NCBI GenBank assembly: GCA_013696965.1
Contig: JACCXN010000072.1
Coordinates: forward strand, 1-64,000
From: Bacteroidota bacterium
Lineage (GTDB): Bacteria > Bacteroidota > Bacteroidia > JACCXN01
Reading direction: 5' to 3'
Length of the DNA stretch: 64,000 nucleotides
This document shows, one piece after another, positions 16,350 to 24,352 of the stretch (the stretch's first letter is position 1; each line of letters opens with the position of its first letter). A program made the position numbers and the translations under genes. A model generated the notes under the pieces. That model saw nothing but the letters and a program-made list of their open reading frames with translations. It was not told where the DNA came from and searched no databases.

Positions 16350-17529
16350 AGCATTATTGGCAATAGGAACAAGGCCTGAGCTCATCAAGGTTGCACCCGT
16401 TATCCGGGAGATGGAAAAGCGTGGCCTTCGGGGACAATTAATCGTAGTAAATACCGGGCAGCATAAGGAGTTAATGAAAAACACCTTCCGGATTTTAGGA
16501 ATTGATGCAGACTATACACTCGATTTAATGATTCCGGGCCAAAGTTTAAATGAATTAACCGCCAGGGCATTGGTGCAGTTTCAGCAATTAATAGATGAAC
16601 TTCAGGTAAAAAATGAAAAACCTGCTATTTTTCTGGCCCAGGGTGATACCGCAACGGCTTTTGCAGCATCGGTTACTGCTTTTCATAATAAAATTCCATT
16701 TGCCCATATTGAAGCAGGTCTTAGGACAAATAACCTGGAGAATCCTTTTCCGGAGGAATATTACAGAAAAATCATCAGCCTGAATACGATGAAACATTTT
16801 ACCCCAACTATATCGGCAAGCAACAACCTGTTAACAGAGGGGATAAATCCAGAAAACATCATCATGACCGGAAATACGGTGGTTGATGCTATCGAATATA
16901 TTAAAAAAGTTCAGTTAATGGATGAAGTTGCAAAAGATTTAAAATTGCCAATGCATTACCTTAAACAGCAGAAAAACCTGGTGCTGATTACATGCCACAG
17001 GCGTGAAAATTTTGGGGCTAATATGGAAAATATTATAAAGGCCATTGGAGAATTGGCTCATGAAAACCCGGGCCATAATTTTGTTTGGCTGAGGCATCCG
17101 AACCCTTCTGTCCAAAAAAGCCTGGAACTAGCCAAAATTGGCGAACAGGCTAATGTTGCCATTATTGACCCGCTGGATTACTTTGACCTGGTAAGTATTT
17201 ACCCATTCATAAAGATTATGATTACAGATTCCGGTGGCCTGCAGGAAGAGGCGCCTACCTTTAAAATTCCGGTGATTATTTTAAGGGAAACCACAGAACG
17301 TATGGAAAGCGTACAAAATGGTTTTGCATTTTTATGCGGGGCAAACCGGGAAAAGATAAAAAATGCTTTTCAAGGCTGTGTTTTAAAACCGGTAAACATA
17401 ACCCATAACCCTTATGGGGATGGAAAAGCCTCGAATAGAATTGCTGATTTTCTCCAGGATTTCCTGAAGCCTGAAATTAAAATTATCATACAAAAAGAAG
17501 GTTATGAAGAATTGCACGCTAAAGTTTAA
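16342..17529 (+). CDS. wecB: UDP-N-acetylglucosamine 2-epimerase, non-hydrolysing
   Basis: This enzyme interconverts UDP-GlcNAc and UDP-ManNAc. Typical blocks are GTRPELIKVAPVI at the start, VNTGQHKELM, AQGDTATAF (catalytic Asp), HIEAGLRT and NPFPEEYYRK (catalytic Glu residues), CHRRENFG (His) and DSGGLQEEAPTFKIPV with RETTERMES, which bind the nucleotide. Length (395) fits the family. It overlaps the genes on both sides (8 and 26 bases), which argues for a dedicated pathway rather than a general housekeeping copy. The likely product, UDP-ManNAc, would feed the GT2 enzyme at the head of the unit. Confidence 0.9.
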   Translation: MDKALLAIGTRPELIKVAPVIREMEKRGLRGQLIVVNTGQHKELMKNTFRILGIDADYTLDLMIPGQSLNELTARALVQFQQLIDELQVKNEKPAIFLAQGDTATAFAASVTAFHNKIPFAHIEAGLRTNNLENPFPEEYYRKIISLNTMKHFTPTISASNNLLTEGINPENIIMTGNTVVDAIEYIKKVQLMDEVAKDLKLPMHYLKQQKNLVLITCHRRENFGANMENIIKAIGELAHENPGHNFVWLRHPNPSVQKSLELAKIGEQANVAIIDPLDYFDLVSIYPFIKIMITDSGGLQEEAPTFKIPVIILRETTERMESVQNGFAFLCGANREKIKNAFQGCVLKPVNITHNPYGDGKASNRIADFLQDFLKPEIKIIIQKEGYEELHAKV

Positions 17530-18838
17530 AACAGTTATTATTGGCGCAGGGCCTGCCGGCACAGGAATAATTTTTAATGCCATACGAAAGGGGAAGTTGA
17601 AGGAGCTATTAGAAGGTGGCCTTGCTTTTATTGAGTCAACAGGCAATTTTGCATCCGGTACTATCGGGAAGTACCTGGTTAATTCAGATTCTAATGGGGG
17701 AGTGTTTTTAGAATGTTTAAATGACACCGGCACCGATTGGTTTAACCATCTCCAAGCGGATGAAAAAGTTAAATCTATTGCAGAAATGGCATCCAATCCT
17801 GTTCCTCTGGAATTAGTGGGTGAATATTTACATAGGCTTGGAGCAGCATTAAAAAACATAATAAATGGTATTTCCCCTTCCGGAATTTTTCAAAATTCAA
17901 AGGCAATTTCTATCTATAAAGAAAAAAGCGGGCAATTTTTAGTTAAAATGCAAACAACAGAAGATGGCAAAGTAACAGAGCGCCTGATAGAAGCAGAATC
18001 CCTGGTATTTGCAATGGGTGGGAAACAGGATTTTGAGAATATGGCCAATAGCAGTATTACACCCTCATTAAAATTAAAAGAATTTGAACAGAAAATCTTC
18101 CTGACAGATGAATTTTTTACCGCTCCAGGACTATCAAAAGCGGAAGTATTAATTAGAAAAGCAAAATGTAATAAAGTTGTGGTCATTGGAGGCTCTCATA
18201 GTGCATTTTCATCCATTTGGCTGATGTTAAATAAAATGAATGGAATTGAATTTGAAAAAGCAGCCATTTCCTTAATTCACAGGGGAAAGTTTAAACTGTT
18301 TTATGAATCAAAAGAAAAAGCGTGGGCGGAAGGTTATGGTGATTTTACGGAAGCGGATATTTGCCCGGTAACGCAAAGGGTATTTCGGATGGGGGGCATG
18401 CGTGCCGATTCAAAGGACTTGCTAAGAAAACTTTTCGGCTTAAGCCATCAAAGGGAAGAAAGGATAGAACTGCTTGAAATTGATGATGGTGGCGATAATT
18501 CAGAAATTCTGAAAAAGAAATTGAATGAAGCGGCACTCATCATACCTGCTTTTGGTTATCAGCCTAATACCATTCCTTTATATGATGAAGCAGGAGTTGA
18601 GCTCATGTTTTCCCAAAAACCACTGGTCAACAAATACTGCCAGGTAATGGATGTTAATGGGAATACTATTACCGGGCTTTATGGAATTGGGCTTGCATCC
18701 GGCTTTTTACCCTGGGGTGAAATGGGCGGTGAAGCCAGTTTCAATGGGCAAACCAATAGTTTATGGGCATACCAGCACGGAATAGGGGAGTTAATTTTTA
18801 ACCAACTGATGAATGCCGGGAAAGTTATGGCGATATAA
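17504..18838 (+). CDS. FAD/NAD(P)-binding protein of unknown specificity
   Basis: This 444-residue protein carries an FAD site at the N-terminus (VIIGAGPAGTGIIF, about residues 11-24) and a second dinucleotide fold near residue 226 (VVVIGGSHSAFSSIW). A closing FAD block LYGIGLASGFLPWGEMGGE lies near the C-terminus. This two-domain plan resembles flavin monooxygenase or N-hydroxylase-like proteins (YdhS/SidA style), but I cannot name a close family. It overlaps the epimerase by 26 bases and ends the unit. A role in oxidising an amino sugar or its carrier is only inference. Confidence 0.8.
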   Translation: MKNCTLKFKTVIIGAGPAGTGIIFNAIRKGKLKELLEGGLAFIESTGNFASGTIGKYLVNSDSNGGVFLECLNDTGTDWFNHLQADEKVKSIAEMASNPVPLELVGEYLHRLGAALKNIINGISPSGIFQNSKAISIYKEKSGQFLVKMQTTEDGKVTERLIEAESLVFAMGGKQDFENMANSSITPSLKLKEFEQKIFLTDEFFTAPGLSKAEVLIRKAKCNKVVVIGGSHSAFSSIWLMLNKMNGIEFEKAAISLIHRGKFKLFYESKEKAWAEGYGDFTEADICPVTQRVFRMGGMRADSKDLLRKLFGLSHQREERIELLEIDDGGDNSEILKKKLNEAALIIPAFGYQPNTIPLYDEAGVELMFSQKPLVNKYCQVMDVNGNTITGLYGIGLASGFLPWGEMGGEASFNGQTNSLWAYQHGIGELIFNQLMNAGKVMAI

Positions 18839-19222
18839 AATCATCCCCATCAAGTCCTGATCCTAATTTTTAGTATTATATGTGGTTTGTGAAAAACAGA
18901 ATGGCTGTTGGAGTTGATACCAAAGTCATAGGATGGGTGAGCAAAAAAGGGATGTTTTCGAAAATACAAATGAATATAACATGGCGAAACGTAAGTTCGT
19001 GAAATCAAAGATTCATGAACACCTTTAAAAATTAAAAGACAAGTGAATAATACATAAAAAAACACATGCTTTAGCATTGGCTTTGCCGAATCTTGATTTG
19101 GTAAAGCAAATCATCGATTTCATGAGTTCCTTAAAGGAATAATAAAAAAAACGAATAATTAAGGAATGAACAATTCCATTTGAATTTATTTTATCAAGAG
19201 ATTTATTATAAGTAATTTTATT
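18839..19222. other. intergenic region between flavoprotein and fic
   Basis: The two flanking genes converge here. No convincing gene was found; the short minus-strand frame at 18850-19077 has no recognisable character. A weak inverted repeat GCTTTGCC / GGTAAAGC lies at about 19080-19108 and might end transcription from one side. Otherwise nothing is seen. Confidence 0.4.
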
Positions 19223-20341
19223 TTAAGCTTCTTCCAGAATCCGGATTAAACTGTCATTTAGGTAAAAAACTTCTTTTCCGTTTTTTTTATAGGATAAAAT
19301 TCCTGCCTCAACCAACTCCGCCATGTATTTTGTTAAAGTTGTTCTGGAGGTTTTTCCTAATGCCTCTCCTACAACAGCAGGCTTAATATAAGGTTGATAA
19401 AAAAGCGCCTCATTTACTTCCTTGTTGTACCATTTGATTTCCTTTTTTCCATGGCTTAATGTTGACTCCATTTGTTTGATGATCTGGTCGATTAAATCAT
19501 TGGTAATTGCAGAGGTTTTGCATACTGCTTCAAGCATATACAGTACCCATGGCTTCCAGGCGTTTCTTTGTGTTACAGCGCCCAGGTTAAAATAGTAATC
19601 CTCCTTATTATTAATGATATATTTTGAAAGGTAAAGAATAGGGTGGGAAAGTAGCTTTTTCTGAACCAAGTAGAGCAGGTTCAAAATCCTTCCTGTCCTT
19701 CCATTTCCATCCTGAAATGGGTGGATTGCTTCAAATTGATAATGGGCAATACACATTTTCAGTAAAGGGTCTTCTGGAAATTGCACATCGTCATCCATAT
19801 AATCCAACAGGTTTTTTACAAGTTTTTCAATGATGCCTTTTCCTCTTGGTGGCGTATAGATTACTTCCCCCGGTTTAAATTCACTCGGGCCACGCTTAAT
19901 AACCACAAGGGCATGTGGAGGGCGAAAACCGGTATGGGCATTTTTAACCATCTGAAATACCCTCTTAATAGTTTCTTCCTGTATAATGCCATTCTTTGTA
20001 AGTTCATCATGCCCTGCCCATAAGGCTTCTCTGTACCTCAATACTTCTTTGGTTGATAAATCAGCATCTTTCTCCTTTACGCTATCTGAAATTGCTTTAT
20101 ATAATTCGTCTTCAGTTGTAAAAATATTCTCTATTTCTACAGATGTTTTAGCCTCCTGAAGCGCAATGGTATTAATGAGCATAAAAGGATTCGGCAACCT
20201 CAGGATATTAGCATTTACGGTTGCCAATTCCCTTGAAGCCAACAGCAGTTTTTTAAGGATTTCCAGGTCCTCGTCCAGTTTTTTAGAAGGAGGAAGCAAT
20301 GGTAATTCATTATATGGGAGGTTTCGATCTAATTTAGCCAT
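19223..20341 (-). CDS. Fic-family protein (class II, with winged-helix C-terminus)
   Basis: This 372-residue Fic protein probably transfers AMP from ATP to a target hydroxyl. It carries the full catalytic motif HPFQDGNGRTGR (about residues 205-216) and an N-terminal inhibitory motif S67-VEI-E71-N72, which fits the class II [S/T]xxxE[G/N] pattern that self-inhibits the active site. The C-terminus (about 310-372: VGEALGKTSRTTLTKYMAELVEAGIL) forms a winged helix that may bind DNA. This plan is that of SoFic-like proteins. The 180 bases upstream carry 70-bp tandem repeats with inverted motifs, consistent with autoregulation. No small antitoxin gene is next to it. Confidence 0.92.
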   Translation of the reverse strand: MAKLDRNLPYNELPLLPPSKKLDEDLEILKKLLLASRELATVNANILRLPNPFMLINTIALQEAKTSVEIENIFTTEDELYKAISDSVKEKDADLSTKEVLRYREALWAGHDELTKNGIIQEETIKRVFQMVKNAHTGFRPPHALVVIKRGPSEFKPGEVIYTPPRGKGIIEKLVKNLLDYMDDDVQFPEDPLLKMCIAHYQFEAIHPFQDGNGRTGRILNLLYLVQKKLLSHPILYLSKYIINNKEDYYFNLGAVTQRNAWKPWVLYMLEAVCKTSAITNDLIDQIIKQMESTLSHGKKEIKWYNKEVNEALFYQPYIKPAVVGEALGKTSRTTLTKYMAELVEAGILSYKKNGKEVFYLNDSLIRILEEA

Positions 20342-20343
20342 AC

Positions 20344-20520
20344 GTCCATTTATTTGCTTTTATTGAACATGTTTACGAAATTAAATAAAAAACTGGACAT
20401 ATAATCATAACATGTCCATTATTTGCCTTTTATTGAACATGTGTAGTTTTGTTGTACAGAAACTGGACATATAATCGTTACATGTTCATTTTATATTAAA
20501 AATTGAACATGTTTGGTTTG
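20344..20520 (-). promoter_or_regulatory. 70-bp tandem repeats with paired inverted operator-like sites upstream of fic
   Basis: Two and a half copies of a 70-bp unit start at 20344, 20414 and 20484. Each contains TTGAACATGT (20363, 20433, 20503). Two inverted repeats TGGACAT-N11-ATGTCCA/ATGTTCA lie at 20394-20418 and 20464-20488, also exactly 70 bases apart. The block begins three bases from the fic start codon, so it covers the promoter and leader. Regular spacing of seven helical turns suggests cooperative binding, perhaps by the Fic protein's own winged helix. Confidence 0.65.
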
Positions 20521-20660
20521 AATTGATAAAAAGCGGAGCATCAATTTTTTCTTTTACAGGTTTGTAATTTCCTACCTGTAGAATGATTATCAAAACCTAC
20601 TCATAGTCCTGAGCCTTTACCTGCACATGGAGAAGAGTCAATGTTAGTATTATTATTAAT

Positions 20661-20872
20661 TAAAGTTTCGGAGTTGTAAATTCCTTGTTTTACTGATGTT
20701 TCAGTATGTAAAAATATTTTAGATAAAAAACTGAAACATAGAATTAGTGCTTCCAGCACATTTATGTTCAATTGTTTGGCAAAACACACATTGTTGAAAA
20801 TTAGCAATTTGCGTTGTTGTATTTTTTTAATATACTGAAATTAAGGCAATTAAATCAGCTCCGAAACTTCAG
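20661..20872. mobile_element. MITE-like element, copy 1
   Basis: A 212-bp non-coding unit has imperfect terminal inverted repeats (TAAAGTTTCGGAG...CTCCGAAACTTCAG). It is flanked on both sides by TTATTAAT (20653-20660 and 20873-20880), as expected for an 8-bp target duplication. An internal hairpin ATGTTTCAGT / ACTGAAACAT lies at 20696-20705 and 20730-20739. It encodes no protein, so it would depend on a transposase elsewhere. Confidence 0.6.
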
Positions 20873-20880
20873 TTATTAAT

Positions 20881-21092
20881 TAAAGTTTCGGAGTTGTAAA
20901 TTCCTTGTTTTACTGATGTTTCAGTATGTGAAAATATTTTAGATAAAAAACTGAAACATAGAATTAGTGCTTCCAGCACATTTATGTTCAATTGTTTGGC
21001 AAAACACAAATTGTTGAAAATTAGCAATTTGCGCTGTTGTATTTTTTTAATATACTGAAATTAAGGCAATTAAATCAACTCCGAAACTTCAG
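20881..21092. mobile_element. MITE-like element, copy 2
   Basis: This second copy starts exactly 220 bases after copy 1 and differs from it at only about four positions. It has the same terminal inverted repeats and is followed by a third TTATTAAT at 21093-21100. The two copies share the middle TTATTAAT. This could be a second insertion into the duplicated target or a tandem duplication of one element with its flank. Confidence 0.6.
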
Positions 21093-21100
21093 TTATTAAT

Positions 21101-21434
21101 TTCCTCATAACTAAGTTCAAATCTTCTGTTTTTCAGCATTAAATCTAATTAACCATTCGGCTATCAATACATACCTCTTCTTCTCCATAAAATTTAGCCA
21201 AAAAAACACCTTCGCAATTTGTGATATTTAGAATTCAGGTAGTAAAGTGGCTGACGGAATTGCCCAAGGTGGGGGAAACCTTCTGCAGAAGCTAAAAAAT
21301 GTTTTCCTAATCCCGATTCTACCCAATACTCAAACGGTTTTTGGTGTAGATAAACATTTCTGGAATTGCTGATTTTTCTTTAATGGATAAAAGGGTATGA
21401 TTTTAGAAAAATTTAAGTAATTAATACTTAAAAA
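21101..21434. other. intergenic leader region
   Basis: About 330 AT-rich bases between the MITE pair and the interrupted secreted protein gene. No gene, hairpin terminator or clear TAnnTTTG promoter was identified. Confidence 0.3.
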
Positions 21435-23804
21435 ATGAAAAGGCTGTATCTGTTTTTCCTTATGTTTTTAATGCAGGTAAATCTTTATGCACAGGAGATA
21501 GAGTGGGCAAAGAAGATTAGTATTCCTTTTTGGAATCCACATGGAATGTTATATGATAATTCCGGAAATGTTTATCTCTATGGCTCATATTACAGAAACT
21601 GGAACATCAATGATCCTGGCCAGGTTATAAATGATACTGTAGGTTCCTTTATTCAAAAATATTCCGATGAAGGCGAATTAATATTTGAAAAAAGGTGGAA
21701 GCTTCCATTTTATATCGTTAAAATGATTTTTGATGGTGATAATGCCTTTTATTTTACTGGCTGTTTTGCAGGTTCTCTTAATCTAAATGGAGTTGCTTTT
21801 AATAGTATGGGCGAATATGATGGTATGGTAGGGAAAATGGACTTAAATGGCAATATTTATTGGGTTAGTACTTTCGGAGGAGGTAAATCTGATTTTGGAA
21901 TGGGCATAAGCATGTATGCCAATAGCACAAATTTGCTGATAACAGGTTCTGTAGCTGATTCTCTTTTTGTAAACAGCCAGTATAAAGGCAGTGAACCCCT
22001 TCCAATGTTTTTAGGCATTTTTAATTTAAATGGGCATAATATAAAAAACAAACTTGTTGATTTTATTCCTGAAAGAATCCATTCAAATAGAGGAATAGAA
22101 ATAACCTGCGACAAGAATAATGAAATTTTTGTTCTTGGGGACAGAGAAGGCGCCCATTGGTATGGTGATACTATTGATGGCCCTTTAGCAGGAAGATATA
22201 TCATAAAATTTAATGAAAATCTTGATACCCTATGGTCGAGGTATTTGATTGGGCCATCCTGTTATAACGGATGGAGCAATGGAAATCTTGTAGCCGACAG
22301 CAAGTGAGATATTTATACCAGAAGTTACTGCTCTTTTAAATATGGTGGAGATGGCAGTATCAGCAGGTTAAGTAATTCGAATGCAAGTACATTATGGACA
22401 GGGCAAAATAGGGATGGGGGTTATAGTGATATTTTTTTCCGTAACAATTCCATATGGTTTGTTGGTAAAGAAGGGGCAAATGGCTGCCCTTGCCCTGGCA
22501 GCAATTCTGGTTATCAGGTGATAAAGAAGATGGATGAAAATAACCAACTTTTGGGTGAGGCAAGGATAATGGGAGTATGGCTACGGAAAATTATTCAGGA
22601 TAATCAGGGAAATGTATTTGTATATGGTGCTTTTAATGAAAGGCAAGCACATATTGGCAAAGATGTAATACTAGCTGATAGTATTTCAAGCAGTGGTACT
22701 TCTTTTTACTATTCTGGACATTTTTTAATCAAACTGAATGATAAAAACTGTACTCCTCCAAGTATTAATGATGTACCACACCATCCATTTAACAGGATTA
22801 TTTGCCCAGATCAGGTCTTTCAACTTGATGCAGGCCCTGGCTTTGTGGATTATGAGTGGAGTAATGGTTCTAAAACTCAGAAAATAGAAGTTTCTGAGCT
22901 AAACAGATATACCGTAAAGGTGAAGGATAAGAATAATTGCATTTCATACTCATCTCCAATTTCAATTTTACATAAAGAAAATAGTTCTGTACACAATTTA
23001 TGCCTGATAACTTATGAAAATGATAAACAAATAATTTATGGCACTTTGAATTTTGATTATAGTACAAAGAATTATAAAATATACAAAATAGATAAAGCAA
23101 CAGGAGATACTGTAGATGTTTTGTTTGAAGATTACAAAAATTATTTAAATGTTCAATTTGTTGATGAAAATTCTACACCTTCAACCAAAGCTTATTTATA
23201 TTCCATTTCAAAGGTTGATACTTGTGGCCTTGAATCACCAGTTAGTGTTGCCCATAAGCCAATTCTGCTAAAAATAAGAAAGGAAGGCACAAGTAATTTA
23301 CTTGAGTGGGAGCCTTATGAAGGGATGGATATTCATAGCTATCATATTTATAAAGGAACAGATAAAGGGAAGATGCGTTTGGTTGATTCTATTGGTGTTT
23401 CAGTTTTAATTTACGTTGACACAAATCTGGATAGCCTTTTTCATTATCAGGTGAAGGCCAACAAAAAATTATTTTGTTACTTGGGTAGTAGTAATTATTT
23501 TGGAACTACATCTTCAAATATTGTTGTGGATGAGGCCTATGTACCTACAATTGTTGAGGCAACTGAAATGGATATTAATGCCGATCTCTTTCCTAACCCT
23601 GCCCATGATATTTTAACCATTCAGCTTCCTGAACAAAAACAAGTAACTATAGTTCTTAAAAACCTATTAGGAGAGGTACTTTATAAAACCTCAGGCAATC
23701 AAAATAAATTTGAAATTCCAATGCAAAATTTTAAACAGGGTTTATATGTTATTTCTATTGATTATGGAGTGGAAAGGAAGCAGTTTAAAATTATAAAACA
23801 TTAA
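21435..23804 (+). pseudogene. T9SS-secreted protein gene interrupted by one in-frame TGA
   Basis: A 789-codon frame runs from ATG 21435 to TAA 23804 with a single TGA at 22305-22307 (codon 291). Both sides are in the same frame, and the stretch after the TGA reads as normal protein (DIYTRSYCSFKYGGDGS), so this is a recent nonsense change rather than two genes. The N-terminus is a signal peptide (MKRLYLFFLMFLMQVNLYAQ) followed by repeat blocks typical of SBBP-like propellers. The middle has an Ig/PKD-like part (DQVFQLDAGPGFVDYEWSNGSKTQ) and FnIII-like segments. The C-terminus (LFPNPAHDILTIQLPEQ...GLYVISIDYG) is a T9SS sorting domain. As it stands a truncated, unsorted N-terminal piece would be made. 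It is a relative of the array that follows. Confidence 0.8.
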
Positions 23805-23947
23805 AAGTTTTTAGTCATAAAGGCTGTTGTAATTTAGGATGGTATAAATTATCTATTTATACTTTTGGTTTTATACTTGCAAGGAAAACTTTAAAATATA
23901 TTTAAGCAGTTTTCATTCTGTATTCTACATTTTGATACTATCAAATG

Positions 23948-24019
23948 CTAATGAAGCCACCTAATGAAATAACCCACCTGAACAAAAAAAATCAGTATTA
24001 AAGTAATCAGCCTTTTCAT
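23948..24019 (-). pseudogene. orphan signal-peptide stub of a lost array member
   Basis: On the minus strand ATG at 24019 opens a 23-codon frame, MKRLITLILIFFVQVG..., that is the signal peptide of the neighbouring paralogues and then runs into unrelated sequence and a stop. The 85 bases 23976-24060 match the leader and first codons of the gene at 26273-27724 (27681-27765). The body of the gene is gone. It marks a deletion or recombination breakpoint within the array. Confidence 0.7.
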
Positions 24020-24139
24020 AATCTACACTTTTTAATTTAAAATCTTAAGCATTTTCATCACTACAACTTGTCCCGTCCCGAAAGCTTTATAGGTCATCGG
24101 GATCACCATAATCCGCTAATCATCGCATCCGCTAATTAG

Positions 24140-24352
24140 TTAATTGATAACCAGCTTCCTCCTCACCAAATCCTCCCCAACTTTCACCTGCACAAAATAA
24201 ATTCCTTTAGAAAAGCCACTGGTGCTGATGTTTTCGTTGCTTTTTACCTGGCGCTGGAGCATAATTCTTCCTGAAAAATCGGTGATGGTAACATCAGCTT
24301 TCTCGGCTTCAAAAGAAAGGGTGAAATGGGAAGAGGTGGGGTTTGGGTGGAG
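24140..24352 (-). repeat. 213-bp C-terminal sorting-domain DNA repeat, copy 1 of 5
   Basis: The DNA coding for the last 70 residues plus stop is repeated in five consecutive genes: here and at 26273-26485, 27845-28057, 29539-29751 and 31154-31366, all in the same orientation. By eye about nine of ten bases agree, including synonymous positions, while the gene cores are unrelated. This is the pattern expected of gene conversion or recent cassette duplication. Confidence 0.85.

Noticed and set aside
19223-20341. Fic-antitoxin pair (class I, FicT/FicA type)
   Set aside because: The inhibitory motif is within the N-terminus of the same protein and no small antitoxin gene adjoins it.
20344-20520. 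CRISPR-like array
   Set aside because: The repeats are contiguous 70-bp tandem units with no spacers and no cas genes nearby.
20601-20807. 68-codon frame inside MITE copy 1
   Set aside because: It lies in the non-coding repeat and depends on flanking sequence; no start context or homology was recognised.
22305-22307. Selenocysteine or other recoding of the in-frame TGA
   Set aside because: No stem-loop of SECIS type is apparent right after it, no sel genes are seen, and the site is not a redox motif; a nonsense mutation is simpler.
22518-23804. Separate gene starting at 22518
   Set aside because: It has no signal peptide and continues the frame of 21435-22307, so it is the second half of the interrupted gene.
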